A stretch of 64,000 nt of DNA. It comes from SMWC01 sp964466315. GTDB taxonomy: Bacteria > Pseudomonadota > Gammaproteobacteria > Steroidobacterales > Rariloculaceae. The stretch is taken from NCBI GenBank assembly GCA_964466315.1, contig CAYXNS010000006.1, positions 18,583-82,582 of the forward strand, read 5' to 3'. Shown here in pieces: positions 27,993 through 36,926 of this stretch (within the stretch, counting starts at the first letter, position 1; each line of letters opens with the position of its first letter). A program made the position numbers and the translations under genes. The notes beneath the pieces are model-generated. The model ran no database searches, had not been told where the DNA came from, and saw nothing but the letters and a program-made list of their open reading frames with translations.

Positions 27993-29609
27993 TTACTCCG
28001 CTTCGAAAACGATCTCACCGCCGACCATCGTCAGCACGGGCTTGATATGGCGCACGTCGTCGACTGGGATCTCGAGATAGTCCCTGTCCAGAACGACGAG
28101 GTCGGCGAACTTGCCAGCCTCGAGCGTCCCGATGTCGTGCTCCATGAAGTGCAGATAGGCGTTCGAGCGCGTGTGGGCGATCAGCGCTTCTTCCCGCGTG
28201 ATGACGTCGTCGGGGTCGTACTTGATGATATCGGGGAAAATCCTGCCGGCCGTGTACTCCCATATTGTGTGGAACGGGTTGTAGGTCGCGACGATCGTGC
28301 CGTCGGAACCCATACCCCAGAGAATGCCGCTGTCCTGGATCATGCGAATCGGCGGTGACGCGGCGACGCCTTGTATTCTCGGCTTCACGGTGTGATTGGC
28401 GATCGTGATGTGCCAACCAAGGCGTTTTGCGCGCTCGACAGTCTCGGGCTTAATCAGGTCGGCGTGCCCGAGCGTCCAGCGCAGATCCCAGGTCGGATAA
28501 TCCTTACTGATCTCCTCCGAAATCGACATCATGCGGTTGGCCGTCGAGTCCTGCATCACATGCTCGTTGAGCTGCCAGCCGTTCTTCGCGGCCGAGCGCG
28601 CGATCATTGTGAAATCTGCCCAGATGTCCTCCGGGAAACCGCTGTCGTTGGCCGTCGAGTCGTGAAGTATTCCGTGAACATGCTCGCCGATGCCGAACAT
28701 GCCGTAGCGATCGTCACGCTGGAACGGCGCTTCGCGGTCCAGTAGCTCCGCGGCCGCAATGGAAGTACGGTTCGTGTCGGCCCAGTAACGCTGCGCAAAG
28801 AAGACTCTGACGTCTAGCTCGCCGCGTTCGTAGAGTGCCGTCACGGGATCGTAGGAGCCGTCGAGATAACCGACGTCGTAGGCGGTCGTGACGCCCATGC
28901 TCGTGAGGTAGTCGTTGAACGCCCTCACCTCGTCCATGCGCTCTTCGAGATTCGTCGCGAACGGAAAGTACTTGAGCGCCTCGTACATGACCGTGCGGCC
29001 GGAGCGACTGTCGACACGGACGACCGAATCACCCGTGTAGAAATCGCCGAGCTTCGGCGCGAGCCCCGCCTCGGCCAGGCTGTTCATATAGAACGCCGAA
29101 TAGGTCTTCTGAATGAAGACGGGATTATTCGGCGCCGCCTCGTCCAGCTCGTCGCGCATGAACCCGCCCGGCTTATCCGCGAACTGCTGTTCGTTCCAGC
29201 CGCCGAGGATGAACACCCACTGTCCCGGACCTAGCTCCTCGGCGCGTTCCGTGATCATGTCGAGCACTTCGGCACGCGACGTCACGCCGTGGATGCGCAG
29301 CTCGTAAGCCGCGAAGTTGGTGCCGCGCAGATAGTGGATGTGGTTGTCGATGATGCCGGGGATCATCGTGTGACCCTCGAGATCGGTCTGCTCTGTATCG
29401 TCTCCCGCAAGATCGCGTATCTCGTCGGTATCACCGACAGCGAGAATACGTTCACCGCGAATCGCAATGGCGCTTGCGGTAGAGAACTCTTCGTCCACGG
29501 TCAGGATCTCGCCATTGTAAAAAATCCGGTCCGGCGCCTGGGCGAAAGCGATTACCGGGCATAGGATCATGAGAGCAGCGAGCAGTTTGGCTCGGGCGAG
29601 CGTGCGCAT
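27993..29609 (-). CDS. Exported YtcJ-like amidohydrolase
   Basis: This 538-residue protein has a signal peptide (about 1-23, ending FAQ-A). It belongs to the amidohydrolase 3/YtcJ family: beta-sandwich start DRIFYNGEILTVDEEFSTA, metal HxH in IIDNHIHYLRG and the C-terminal block EEALIAHTRSNAYLHF, DLVVLDRDYLEIP. It would hydrolyse amide, ester or cyclic bonds in the periplasm; the substrate is unknown. A paralogue with the same C-terminal block is at 58158-59858. Confidence 0.88.
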   Translation of the reverse strand: MRTLARAKLLAALMILCPVIAFAQAPDRIFYNGEILTVDEEFSTASAIAIRGERILAVGDTDEIRDLAGDDTEQTDLEGHTMIPGIIDNHIHYLRGTNFAAYELRIHGVTSRAEVLDMITERAEELGPGQWVFILGGWNEQQFADKPGGFMRDELDEAAPNNPVFIQKTYSAFYMNSLAEAGLAPKLGDFYTGDSVVRVDSRSGRTVMYEALKYFPFATNLEERMDEVRAFNDYLTSMGVTTAYDVGYLDGSYDPVTALYERGELDVRVFFAQRYWADTNRTSIAAAELLDREAPFQRDDRYGMFGIGEHVHGILHDSTANDSGFPEDIWADFTMIARSAAKNGWQLNEHVMQDSTANRMMSISEEISKDYPTWDLRWTLGHADLIKPETVERAKRLGWHITIANHTVKPRIQGVAASPPIRMIQDSGILWGMGSDGTIVATYNPFHTIWEYTAGRIFPDIIKYDPDDVITREEALIAHTRSNAYLHFMEHDIGTLEAGKFADLVVLDRDYLEIPVDDVRHIKPVLTMVGGEIVFEAE

Positions 29610-29721
29610 CGGCGACTCCTTCGTCTATCTCTGTCTTATCGAGTCAGTCTAAGACAGCGATTGTCCAAACGCCATCCCAACATGGCGCGTACCTATCGCG
29701 AACCAGCGCCCGGGGCCTCGA

Positions 29722-32451
29722 TCAGCGGACGACGCTGCTGTCGCCGAAGGTGACGCCGCGCTCGATACGTTCGCTGTCGCGCTCGAACACGACCATGCTC
29801 TCCTCGCCGGGCTTGACGACACGCAGCACGTACATCAGGTCGTAAATGTCGCGAACCTCGCGCCCCGCCAACTCGACAATCCGGTCGCCGCGCTGCAATC
29901 CGGCCTCGTCGGCCGGACCGCCGGCGCGCACACCGGAGAGCAGTATGCCGGGGCGGTTTTCTGTCGTCCCCGTGTAGTCCGGGATCGTACCTAGAGACGC
30001 GCCGAAGCTGCGCACGTCGCCCACGGGAGCCGGCGCCTCGGCCTCGCGGTAGGTCAGTCCGTCGAGCGACGTCAGATTCCGCGTGACGTCGGCCACGAGG
30101 TTCGCGATGCGAACACCGCCCGCGGCGTTGATCAGCGCCGTGTCGTCGGACGGCTTGTGATAGTCCTCGTGCACGCCGGTGAAGAAATGCAGGACGGGCA
30201 CACCGGCTGCATAGAACGGCATCTGATCCGAGGGCCCATAGCCGTCACCGCCGAGCTGGCAGCCGATCCGCAACGCCTCGCAAACCGGCTCGATGACCGA
30301 ATCCCACTCCTCGGCGGATTCGGATCCGAGGATAGAGACGCGGTTATTCCGGAGCCGCCCGACCATATCCATATTGAGCATGGCCACGAGTCCGGCCGGC
30401 GCGGCTCCCGGGGTCGGTTCGCGGCTCAGATGGCTCGAGCCCAGAAGGCCCGCCTCCTCGCCGGTAAAAGCGACGAACACGACATCGCGACTGAGTTCGT
30501 CGGCACGACCCGCGAGAGCTCGCGCCGCTTCCAGGAGCGCGGCCGTGCCCGAGGCGTTGTCGTCCGCGCCGTTATGCGGCTCGCGCGCTTCGGGCTCGAG
30601 CGAGAACTGGCCGCCGAGACCCAGATGATCGTAGTGGGCACCCAGGAGCACGGCACCCGGAAGACGCTCGCTCGCGGAGATCCGCCCGACGATGTTGTGC
30701 ATCTCGGCGGTTCGCTCGACGAGCTCGGCCGACAGCGTGACTTCCTGGTCGCCCGCGAGCAGCCGCTCGACCCAGGAGCGCTTGATGACGGCGATGGCAA
30801 TCCCGGCGCCGCCCTGCGGGTCTACCCGCAGCCACGGCAGCGGCGGCTCATCCTCGTCCTCACCCTCGAGCGGGAGATCGGCGACTAGCAGGCCGACGGC
30901 CCCATGCTCGCGCGCGGTGAACGCCTTGTAGCGCAGATCGCCGAGGCGCCGTTGCAGTGCTTCGTCCTCGAAAACGCCGCCCTTGGGCGTATAGCGGCGC
31001 ACGAGCGCGATGCGGCCCTCGACGTCTATACCGGCGTAGTCGTCGATGCCGTGCTCGGCCGAGTCGATACCCCAACCGGCAAACACGACAGGCGCGGTGA
31101 CCTCCCCGCTCGCGGAGAAACCCGGAACGGCAAAATCATCCCGCGGCAGGGCCTCGCCGCCCACGACGAGCCCTGTCGAAGGCCCGAGCGAGACATCGAC
31201 GACCGCGTCGAAACGCTGCCGGTAGCTGCCGTCGCCCGCCGCCGGCTCGAGCCCGATCTCTTCGAAGCGGACTTCGAGCCAGTCGGCCGCTTCCGCCAAC
31301 CCGGGTGTGCCGATACCACGGCCGGTGCGCGCATCGTCGGCAAGCCACTCAACGTCGGCCAGATACCGATCGGGCGCGCCATCGGCAGCGATCTCCGTGC
31401 CACCGATCCATCGTGCAACAAAGACATTCGTATCGCCGGGTGCGCTTTGATTTCGATTGGAGGCAAACGCAAGCGACTCGCCGTCGGGCGAGAACATGGG
31501 GAACCCGTCGAAGCCCGGTGTATAGGTAACGCGTTCCAACCCCGTACCATCGACGTCGACGGCCCAGAGATCGAACTCCCGGCCGCTCGGATCGTCGTGG
31601 TTGGACGAGAACAGCACTCTTTCTCCGTCGGGGAAGAAGAACGGCGCGAAGTTCGCACCACCGAGGTAGGTGATCTGGCGCGCCTCGGAACCGTCGGCGT
31701 TGGCGACCCAGAGCTCCAGTTCGCCCGGGCGCACCAGGCCCTCGTCGAGGAGTTGCCGGTAATCCTCAAGTTCGTCCCCGACCGGCCTGGAAGCCCGCCA
31801 GACGATCTCGGAGCAATCCCGAGAGAAGAACGCGCCGCCGTCGTAGCCGGCAGCCTCGGTCAGGCGCTGGACGTCGGAGCCGTCCGCCTCCATCCGGTAG
31901 AGTTCGAGATCGCCGTCCCGCGTGGAAGTGAAAACAATCGAGCCGTCCGCCGAGCAGACGGTCGCTTCAGCGTCGTAGGCCGGCGTGTCGGTCAGCGCAA
32001 CGAGGTCGGAGCCGTCGGGCGCGGCGCTGTAGATCTGGTAACTATCGTAGATCGGCCAGACGTAGCCCTGTGAGCGGTCGGGCGGCGCCGGGCATTGCGC
32101 ACTCTCGGCGTGGGTAGACGAGAAGATAACCCGCTCGTCGTCGGCCGTGAAATAACCGCAGGTTGTGCGTCCCTGGCCGGTCGACACGAGACTGAGCGCC
32201 GCGGGATCGCTGATCGGCATGCTGAAGATCTGATCGCACTCGTACGGCGCCCGAGTGGACTGGAAGACGAGCGACGAGCCGTCGGGTGACCAGTAGGCCT
32301 CGGCGTTCTCGCCGCCGAACGTCAGTTGCCGAACCTCACCGAGATGAACCTCGCGGGCGTCGTGGAGCGTGCCCGCGTCCTGCGACAGCGTGACTGTCGG
32401 TAGTGCAGCCAAACCGATTCCAGCACAGATCAATCGACTCAGACTTCGCAT
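29722..32451 (-). CDS. Exported TolB-propeller / M28 aminopeptidase / PDZ protein
   Basis: This 909-residue protein has a signal peptide, a TolB-like PD40 beta-propeller (about 35-345, repeats such as YWSPDGSSLVFQSTR and MFSPDGESLAFASNR), a PA-like insert (about 430-540), an M28 zinc peptidase domain (about 570-790) and a C-terminal PDZ domain (about 810-905). Zinc ligands are visible in GAHYDHLG, GADDNASG, TGEEAGLLGS, LNMDMVG and EDYHKPSDD. It probably trims peptides in the periplasm, with propeller and PDZ aiding substrate binding. It is convergent with nothing nearby and 112 nt from the amidohydrolase gene. Confidence 0.9.
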   Translation of the reverse strand: MRSLSRLICAGIGLAALPTVTLSQDAGTLHDAREVHLGEVRQLTFGGENAEAYWSPDGSSLVFQSTRAPYECDQIFSMPISDPAALSLVSTGQGRTTCGYFTADDERVIFSSTHAESAQCPAPPDRSQGYVWPIYDSYQIYSAAPDGSDLVALTDTPAYDAEATVCSADGSIVFTSTRDGDLELYRMEADGSDVQRLTEAAGYDGGAFFSRDCSEIVWRASRPVGDELEDYRQLLDEGLVRPGELELWVANADGSEARQITYLGGANFAPFFFPDGERVLFSSNHDDPSGREFDLWAVDVDGTGLERVTYTPGFDGFPMFSPDGESLAFASNRNQSAPGDTNVFVARWIGGTEIAADGAPDRYLADVEWLADDARTGRGIGTPGLAEAADWLEVRFEEIGLEPAAGDGSYRQRFDAVVDVSLGPSTGLVVGGEALPRDDFAVPGFSASGEVTAPVVFAGWGIDSAEHGIDDYAGIDVEGRIALVRRYTPKGGVFEDEALQRRLGDLRYKAFTAREHGAVGLLVADLPLEGEDEDEPPLPWLRVDPQGGAGIAIAVIKRSWVERLLAGDQEVTLSAELVERTAEMHNIVGRISASERLPGAVLLGAHYDHLGLGGQFSLEPEAREPHNGADDNASGTAALLEAARALAGRADELSRDVVFVAFTGEEAGLLGSSHLSREPTPGAAPAGLVAMLNMDMVGRLRNNRVSILGSESAEEWDSVIEPVCEALRIGCQLGGDGYGPSDQMPFYAAGVPVLHFFTGVHEDYHKPSDDTALINAAGGVRIANLVADVTRNLTSLDGLTYREAEAPAPVGDVRSFGASLGTIPDYTGTTENRPGILLSGVRAGGPADEAGLQRGDRIVELAGREVRDIYDLMYVLRVVKPGEESMVVFERDSERIERGVTFGDSSVVR

Positions 32452-32837
32452 TGCCTAGCTTGCCGCGCCTTATCTCTCCGGGGCTCCAAATTCTACCTAG
32501 ATGACTCCGTGAGCGCGCGCACCGGGAGGCGGCTCAGTCACTGCCGGGGCAGATTTCGCCTGGATTGAGGTTATCTACGGGCCTGAACTAGGTAGAATCG
32601 AAACCGAGCAACCAGGGGGAAACCCATGCTCATAATGGGCTTTGAGAGTAATCCGTCGGCTGAAGCGTGTGGGAGCGGCCGCCCGGCCGCGCTGAACATG
32701 GCGCTCGTAAGGAGCGTTCGAGACGGGGGTGGGAACGGCGATACCGCGGAATCGTCTCCTAGAATCGACTTGAAGAACACATGCTAACTAGCAATAGATA
32801 AAAAATATCTGGATGAGGTAGGCAGGGGCAAGATGAC
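32452..32837. other. 386-nt region without an intact gene
   Basis: It contains a REP-like GC-rich hairpin (about 32668-32692: GTGTGGGAGCGGCCGCCCGG followed by CCGCG) and a possible 52-codon frame at 32626-32784 that has a ribosome-binding-like AGGGGG but no recognisable content. The right end runs into the truncated amidohydrolase. It looks like a rearranged junction. Confidence 0.45.
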
Positions 32838-33350
32838 GTCTACTTAGGTGACCCTGAACTCGCGCCCGTGATGGCGAAGCTACACCGCCGGCGGGCGATC
32901 GTCTACGCCCACCCGATATGCGAAGACCGCAAGAATCCATTCAACGGCATCGAGTTCATTACGGACACAACACGCACCATCGCGAGCCTGCTGTACAACG
33001 GCACGGTCGTCGACTATCCGGATATCCGCTTCATCTTTGCCCACGGCGGTGGGACGACAGCGGCTTCCTCGAGCCGCATGGGCGGGCTGGCGCAGAGCCT
33101 GCCGAACGGGCTCATGTTCGAGCTCCAGAAGTTCTACTACGACACAGGCCAAGCCTACGGCCTGCCGCTGCTCGCGTCCTACAAGGCGCTCATACCCGTG
33201 TCGCAGATACTCTTCGGCACCGATTTCCCGTTCCGCGGGTCGGTAGAGACGGCGCGAGGGCTCGCAGATAATGGCGGTTTCAGCGAGGCGGAACTGCGCG
33301 CCATCGACCGCGACAACGCACTGCGGCTATTCCCGAAACTCAGGGCATAG
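32838..33350 (+). pseudogene. Truncated amidohydrolase-2 (ACMSD-like) gene, 3' part
   Basis: The frame reads VYLGDPELAPVMAKLHRRRA, then IVYAHPICED, FIFAHGGGT and LFGTDFPFRGS to a normal C terminus (...ALRLFPKLRA). These are the second half of an amidohydrolase-2 TIM barrel, including the metal His in YAHP and FAHGG and the Asp in GTDFP. The N-terminal half with the first metal ligands is missing: an in-frame stop lies at 32814-32816 and the region before it is unrelated. It is best read as a 5'-truncated remnant. Confidence 0.75.
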
Positions 33351-33372
33351 GCGCGACGGCTCCCCACGGGAT

Positions 33373-33663
33373 TTACGGGCGTGCGGTCTCCTGGGAGAAT
33401 ATCTCCGTGATCCGGCCCTTTGGCGTCAGATCCTTACCTTCGAGGCCAGGAAGGCCGGGCGAGTAGCGGTGGCACTTGAATATCGAGTTGAATTGACCGC
33501 CGACTTCGTCGGCCATCGTGGTGTAGATACCGTGTTCGTCTCCGGTTCGGTCGCCGACGGGATTGATGTATTCCCACACGACGTCACCGTCCGCGGTCAC
33601 CTCGAAGAAGAGAGTCGTCGACATCTCGAATTCCCCTTGCGTGCCGAAGACGGCGGTAAACAA
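33373..33663 (-). pseudogene. C-terminal fragment of an arylsulfotransferase-like gene
   Basis: This 96-codon frame has only a TTG at its upstream end. Its sequence (STTLFFEVTADGDVVWEYIN, RYSPGLPGLEGKDLTP) resembles the extreme C terminus of a beta-propeller arylsulfotransferase family. No signal peptide or propeller remains. It starts 3 nt after the cytochrome/propeller gene, so that gene probably replaced or joined the lost 5' portion. Confidence 0.6.
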
Positions 33664-33666
33664 GCC

Positions 33667-35421
33667 TCAGTTCTCGAGCGCCATTCCCTGCGCCGGATTC
33701 ACGCCGTTGTGGAAGCCACCCTGATCTCGAACGACCCTGCCCGTGCCATTGTCGTCATATTGCACCCAGACGAGGCCGTGCGGATTGCCGCGATACGGCA
33801 TGTCGATGACATTGAGCTGCTCGTACGTCTCGGCATCGAACACGTAGATTCGGCCTTCGCCGTTACTCGTCGCCCACATCTCGCGCCCGTTGGGCGAGAG
33901 CAGCACGTGATCGACCATGTAGCCCGAGAAGACAGTCTCGAGCGGCTGGCCATTCTGCGCATCCACGACCGTAAGCGTTCGACCAACCGCGCCGGTCGCC
34001 TCACCCTTGTTCGCGATCCAGAGCTCGGTTTCATCCGCGTTCAGCGTGCCGCCATACGGCCCCGTACCCGTCGCCGTCGACCACTCGATCGCACCCGTTA
34101 AGTTATTGACCTTCGTGACGTTCGACGAGCCCGCAGCGGGAACGTAGAGATAGTCGCTGTTCGAGTCGATAATGATCCAATCCCCGCGATAACCGCGGTA
34201 GGGATACTCCGCGACGACCTCCCAGTTCTCCGGATCGATCTTCGTGACCCAGTAAGGTCTAAGTGCGGTCATCTGCCCGCTCGCGACGAACGACGCACCG
34301 CCGATCGCGCCCCCGTCACCGCCGGGCTGCATGAGAATATAGATGAACTCATCGTCGGTGTACGACGTGTAGTTGCTGCCGCCGAGGTCTTCGGACTTGA
34401 TGCCGCCGATAATTTCGTCCGTCTCCGGGTCCAAAAGGAAGACGTCGAGCCCGTCGGGCTCGCTGACGAAGGTGTCGATGAGCAGGTATCGGTCCTGGAA
34501 GACCTGTCCATGATGAGTACGCCCGCCCACGGCCAGTTGCTTGATCGGCTGCAGCGTGAGCGCATCGACTTTCAACAGCGTCGCCGGCGTCCGCAGCAGG
34601 TTACCCATGCCGCCCATGCCGCCCCCGCCAGCGGGCGCCGCCGGGACTTGCGCGCTCGGGCCGATGATGTAGACATAGCGTCCGTCCGGACTCAGCACCG
34701 TCGTGTGTACGGAACCGCGTAACTCGAACGGCATTGGATTGGAGGCGATAACTTCCTTCGTCACGGCGTCGCCGACGACGACCTGCGTGAGCTCCGAGCG
34801 CTCGACCGAACTCGGCGCCCGCCGCGCCGTGGCGCCGGTGTTCTGGTAGAAGTACAGGCGGCCCGGCTCGGGCTCGAAGATCGGCTCACCCGCGTCATAG
34901 GTGGCGACAACCTGAACGTCATAATCGCGCCTCAGGCTGCCGGTCTTTGCGCGCCGCGGCCAGTCGGTGAGCACGGACTCAAAATCCTGGATCTCGAGAA
35001 TCATTCGATCACGCGACGTCAGCAGGAACTCCGTCTCGGGTCCTCGCGCTTCGCCCATCGCGGCAACCTGGCCCCGCCAGTCCGCGATCATCTCACCCGT
35101 GACGGGATTGCCCTCGAGTCCGCCGAGATAGGTCGCGAGCGCGACGAGATCGTCGGCATCCGGGTCGAGTTCGGCAACGATGACTCCCATCTGCGGGTTC
35201 GAGTCGAGCTGCTCCTGGATATCCAGCGGCGTCGGGCCGTGCCGCAGCGTCGGGCCCACAAGCCCGGACGCATCCTCACCGTGGCACACCCAGCACGAGA
35301 CGCGCTCGAAAAATAGTGCCTCGCCAGCCTCGGCCAGCGCGGCGATATCGTCCTGCGCCTGCAACGCGGCGGCGGAGAACCCGGACAGAAACAACAGCAG
35401 ACAGCGATGGAAAGTATTCAT
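33667..35421 (-). CDS. Exported cytochrome c / YVTN beta-propeller protein
   Basis: This 584-residue protein has a signal peptide (ending about ALQA-Q), a small cytochrome c domain with CWVCH near residues 42-46, then a seven-bladed YVTN-type propeller (repeats such as TVLSPDGRYVYIIG, GTLNADETELWIANKG and VLLSPNGREMWATSNGEG). It contains a Gly/Met-rich loop (GGGGMGGMG, about 255). It may be a periplasmic dehydrogenase-like or sensor subunit that accepts electrons through its own haem. Its 3' neighbour is an arylsulfotransferase fragment. The substrate is unknown. Confidence 0.82.
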   Translation of the reverse strand: MNTFHRCLLLFLSGFSAAALQAQDDIAALAEAGEALFFERVSCWVCHGEDASGLVGPTLRHGPTPLDIQEQLDSNPQMGVIVAELDPDADDLVALATYLGGLEGNPVTGEMIADWRGQVAAMGEARGPETEFLLTSRDRMILEIQDFESVLTDWPRRAKTGSLRRDYDVQVVATYDAGEPIFEPEPGRLYFYQNTGATARRAPSSVERSELTQVVVGDAVTKEVIASNPMPFELRGSVHTTVLSPDGRYVYIIGPSAQVPAAPAGGGGMGGMGNLLRTPATLLKVDALTLQPIKQLAVGGRTHHGQVFQDRYLLIDTFVSEPDGLDVFLLDPETDEIIGGIKSEDLGGSNYTSYTDDEFIYILMQPGGDGGAIGGASFVASGQMTALRPYWVTKIDPENWEVVAEYPYRGYRGDWIIIDSNSDYLYVPAAGSSNVTKVNNLTGAIEWSTATGTGPYGGTLNADETELWIANKGEATGAVGRTLTVVDAQNGQPLETVFSGYMVDHVLLSPNGREMWATSNGEGRIYVFDAETYEQLNVIDMPYRGNPHGLVWVQYDDNGTGRVVRDQGGFHNGVNPAQGMALEN

Positions 35422-35533
35422 TGTAGAGCCAATCGACGAATCATGGTGGCCATTCCTCCCGGTACGTGGTTCCCAGCGCTAGTATGACATTAATCCGCGC
35501 AAGCTAGGCCCTCGACTGGCACAATCCCGGACG

Positions 35534-36325
35534 ATGGAATCACTGACAGACATCGGACTGAATCTTACGCACGATAGCTTCGATGCGGACCGCGACGAGG
35601 TCTTGCGGCGCGCCGAGGCGGCCGGCGTCGAACGCTTCATCGTCACCGGCACCTCGGTAACACACAGCGCCCGCGCCCTTGAGCTCGCCCGGACCCAGCC
35701 GGGAAAGCTATTTGCGACTGCCGGGATACATCCTCATCACGCTCAGGAGTTCGATCAGTACAGTAGCGATGCCCTCCGCACACTGCTCGGGAGCCCGGAA
35801 GTCGTGGCGGTCGGCGAGTGCGGCCTCGATTTCTTCCGTGATTTCTCGCCGCGAGAGGATCAGGAAACGGCTTTCGCGGCCCATCTCGACCTCGCCGCCG
35901 AGACCGGCTTACCGGTCTTTTTGCACCAGCGAGGCGCGCACGAGCGCTTTGTCGAGATGCTGGCGCCGATCCGTGACCGGCTCGCCGGCGGCGTCGCGCA
36001 CTGTTTCACGGGCGGGATCGACGAACTGCGGCCATTACTCGATCTCGATCTCCATATCGGCGTTACCGGCTGGCTGTGCGACGAGCGGCGCGGCGGTGAG
36101 CTGCGCAGCGCAGTCGGAGAAATCCCACTGGACCGATTGCTCGTCGAAACTGACGCGCCCTACCTCTTGCCACGCGATCTGCCGGAGAAGCCCCGCACTC
36201 GACGCAACGAGCCCAGCTACCTGCCGCATATACTTCGCCAGCTCGCAGCGGCTCTCGATGAGCCCGTCGACCGCGTCGCCGCCGCCACGAGCGAAAACAC
36301 CACGCGCTTGTTCAGACTCGATTAG
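35534..36325 (+). CDS. tatD: TatD-family metal-dependent DNase
   Basis: This 263-residue protein has the TatD signatures DIGLNLTHDSF, TAGIHPHHA, VGECGLDFFRDFSP, LHQRGAHERF, HCFTGG and LLVETDAPYLLP. The amidohydrolase-type metal ligands (His, Glu, Asp) are all in place. TatD enzymes are 3'-5' exonucleases linked to DNA repair or quality control. The gene is convergent and overlaps the NERD gene by 14 nt. Confidence 0.93.
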   Translation: MESLTDIGLNLTHDSFDADRDEVLRRAEAAGVERFIVTGTSVTHSARALELARTQPGKLFATAGIHPHHAQEFDQYSSDALRTLLGSPEVVAVGECGLDFFRDFSPREDQETAFAAHLDLAAETGLPVFLHQRGAHERFVEMLAPIRDRLAGGVAHCFTGGIDELRPLLDLDLHIGVTGWLCDERRGGELRSAVGEIPLDRLLVETDAPYLLPRDLPEKPRTRRNEPSYLPHILRQLAAALDEPVDRVAAATSENTTRLFRLD

Positions 36326-36887
36326 GCGCTCGCGGCGCCGGTACGCTTGCTTGTTGAACCTTCTCCCAATGGGGATGGAAGGCCTCGATCAGCCGCTCCA
36401 ATTCCACAGCCTCCGGTTTAGCGTAACGATTTAGCAGTTCATCAGGAAAAATGACACCTTTGGGAGAACCCTTGGTGAATTCGGCGCCCTCGAGAAACAG
36501 GATATGACCCGTCACGGGCACATCGCGCACCACGGCCTTGATCGCGGCAACTCTATCGTAGAGCGCCGGCTGAGGATTCGGAAACGTAAATCGTTGTGTG
36601 CCGCTGATTAGCGTCCACTCGTCCATCCTGTCGCTGGCAAAGACCCTACCCCCAAAGGTCTTAATGTCCAGGACGAGGATCCCTTTGGCCGTCAGCAGGA
36701 CGTGCCGCAAATGGATCTGACCACCCATGGCGTCCGGCAACAGGGTGTCCTGCATCAATTCCACGCCGATCTTCCGCAGCAGATCGGCCGTACCGCCACG
36801 CCGGCGGCGATATACGACCACCAGAATGCACAACAGCACCGCCACCAGCGCGCCACCAGCGAGCATCAACCCGTATTCATAAATCAC
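36312..36887 (-). CDS. Membrane-anchored NERD (nuclease-related) domain protein
   Basis: This 191-residue protein has one N-terminal membrane helix (about 8-27, followed by YRRRRGG) and a NERD domain: ELMQDTLLP, QIHLRHVLLTAKGILVLDIK and FGGRVFAS. The Asp-x-Lys of LDIK matches the restriction-endonuclease-like core. NERD proteins may process or bind DNA or RNA; the biological role is unknown. Its 3' end overlaps tatD, and its 5' end borders an AT-rich island (36885-36930). Confidence 0.83.
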   Translation of the reverse strand: MIYEYGLMLAGGALVAVLLCILVVVYRRRRGGTADLLRKIGVELMQDTLLPDAMGGQIHLRHVLLTAKGILVLDIKTFGGRVFASDRMDEWTLISGTQRFTFPNPQPALYDRVAAIKAVVRDVPVTGHILFLEGAEFTKGSPKGVIFPDELLNRYAKPEAVELERLIEAFHPHWEKVQQASVPAPRAPNRV

Positions 36888-36926
36888 ATTAATTAATAAT
36901 CTTATATTATTGTATTAATAGAATTT

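Noticed and set aside
30904..32073. 389-codon plus-strand open frame over the M28/propeller gene
   Set aside because: Antisense shadow of a gene with clear domains; no start context or homology pattern.
32626..32784. 52-codon frame with an AGGGGG-like ribosome site
   Set aside because: The translation is low-complexity and passes through a REP-like hairpin; probably chance.
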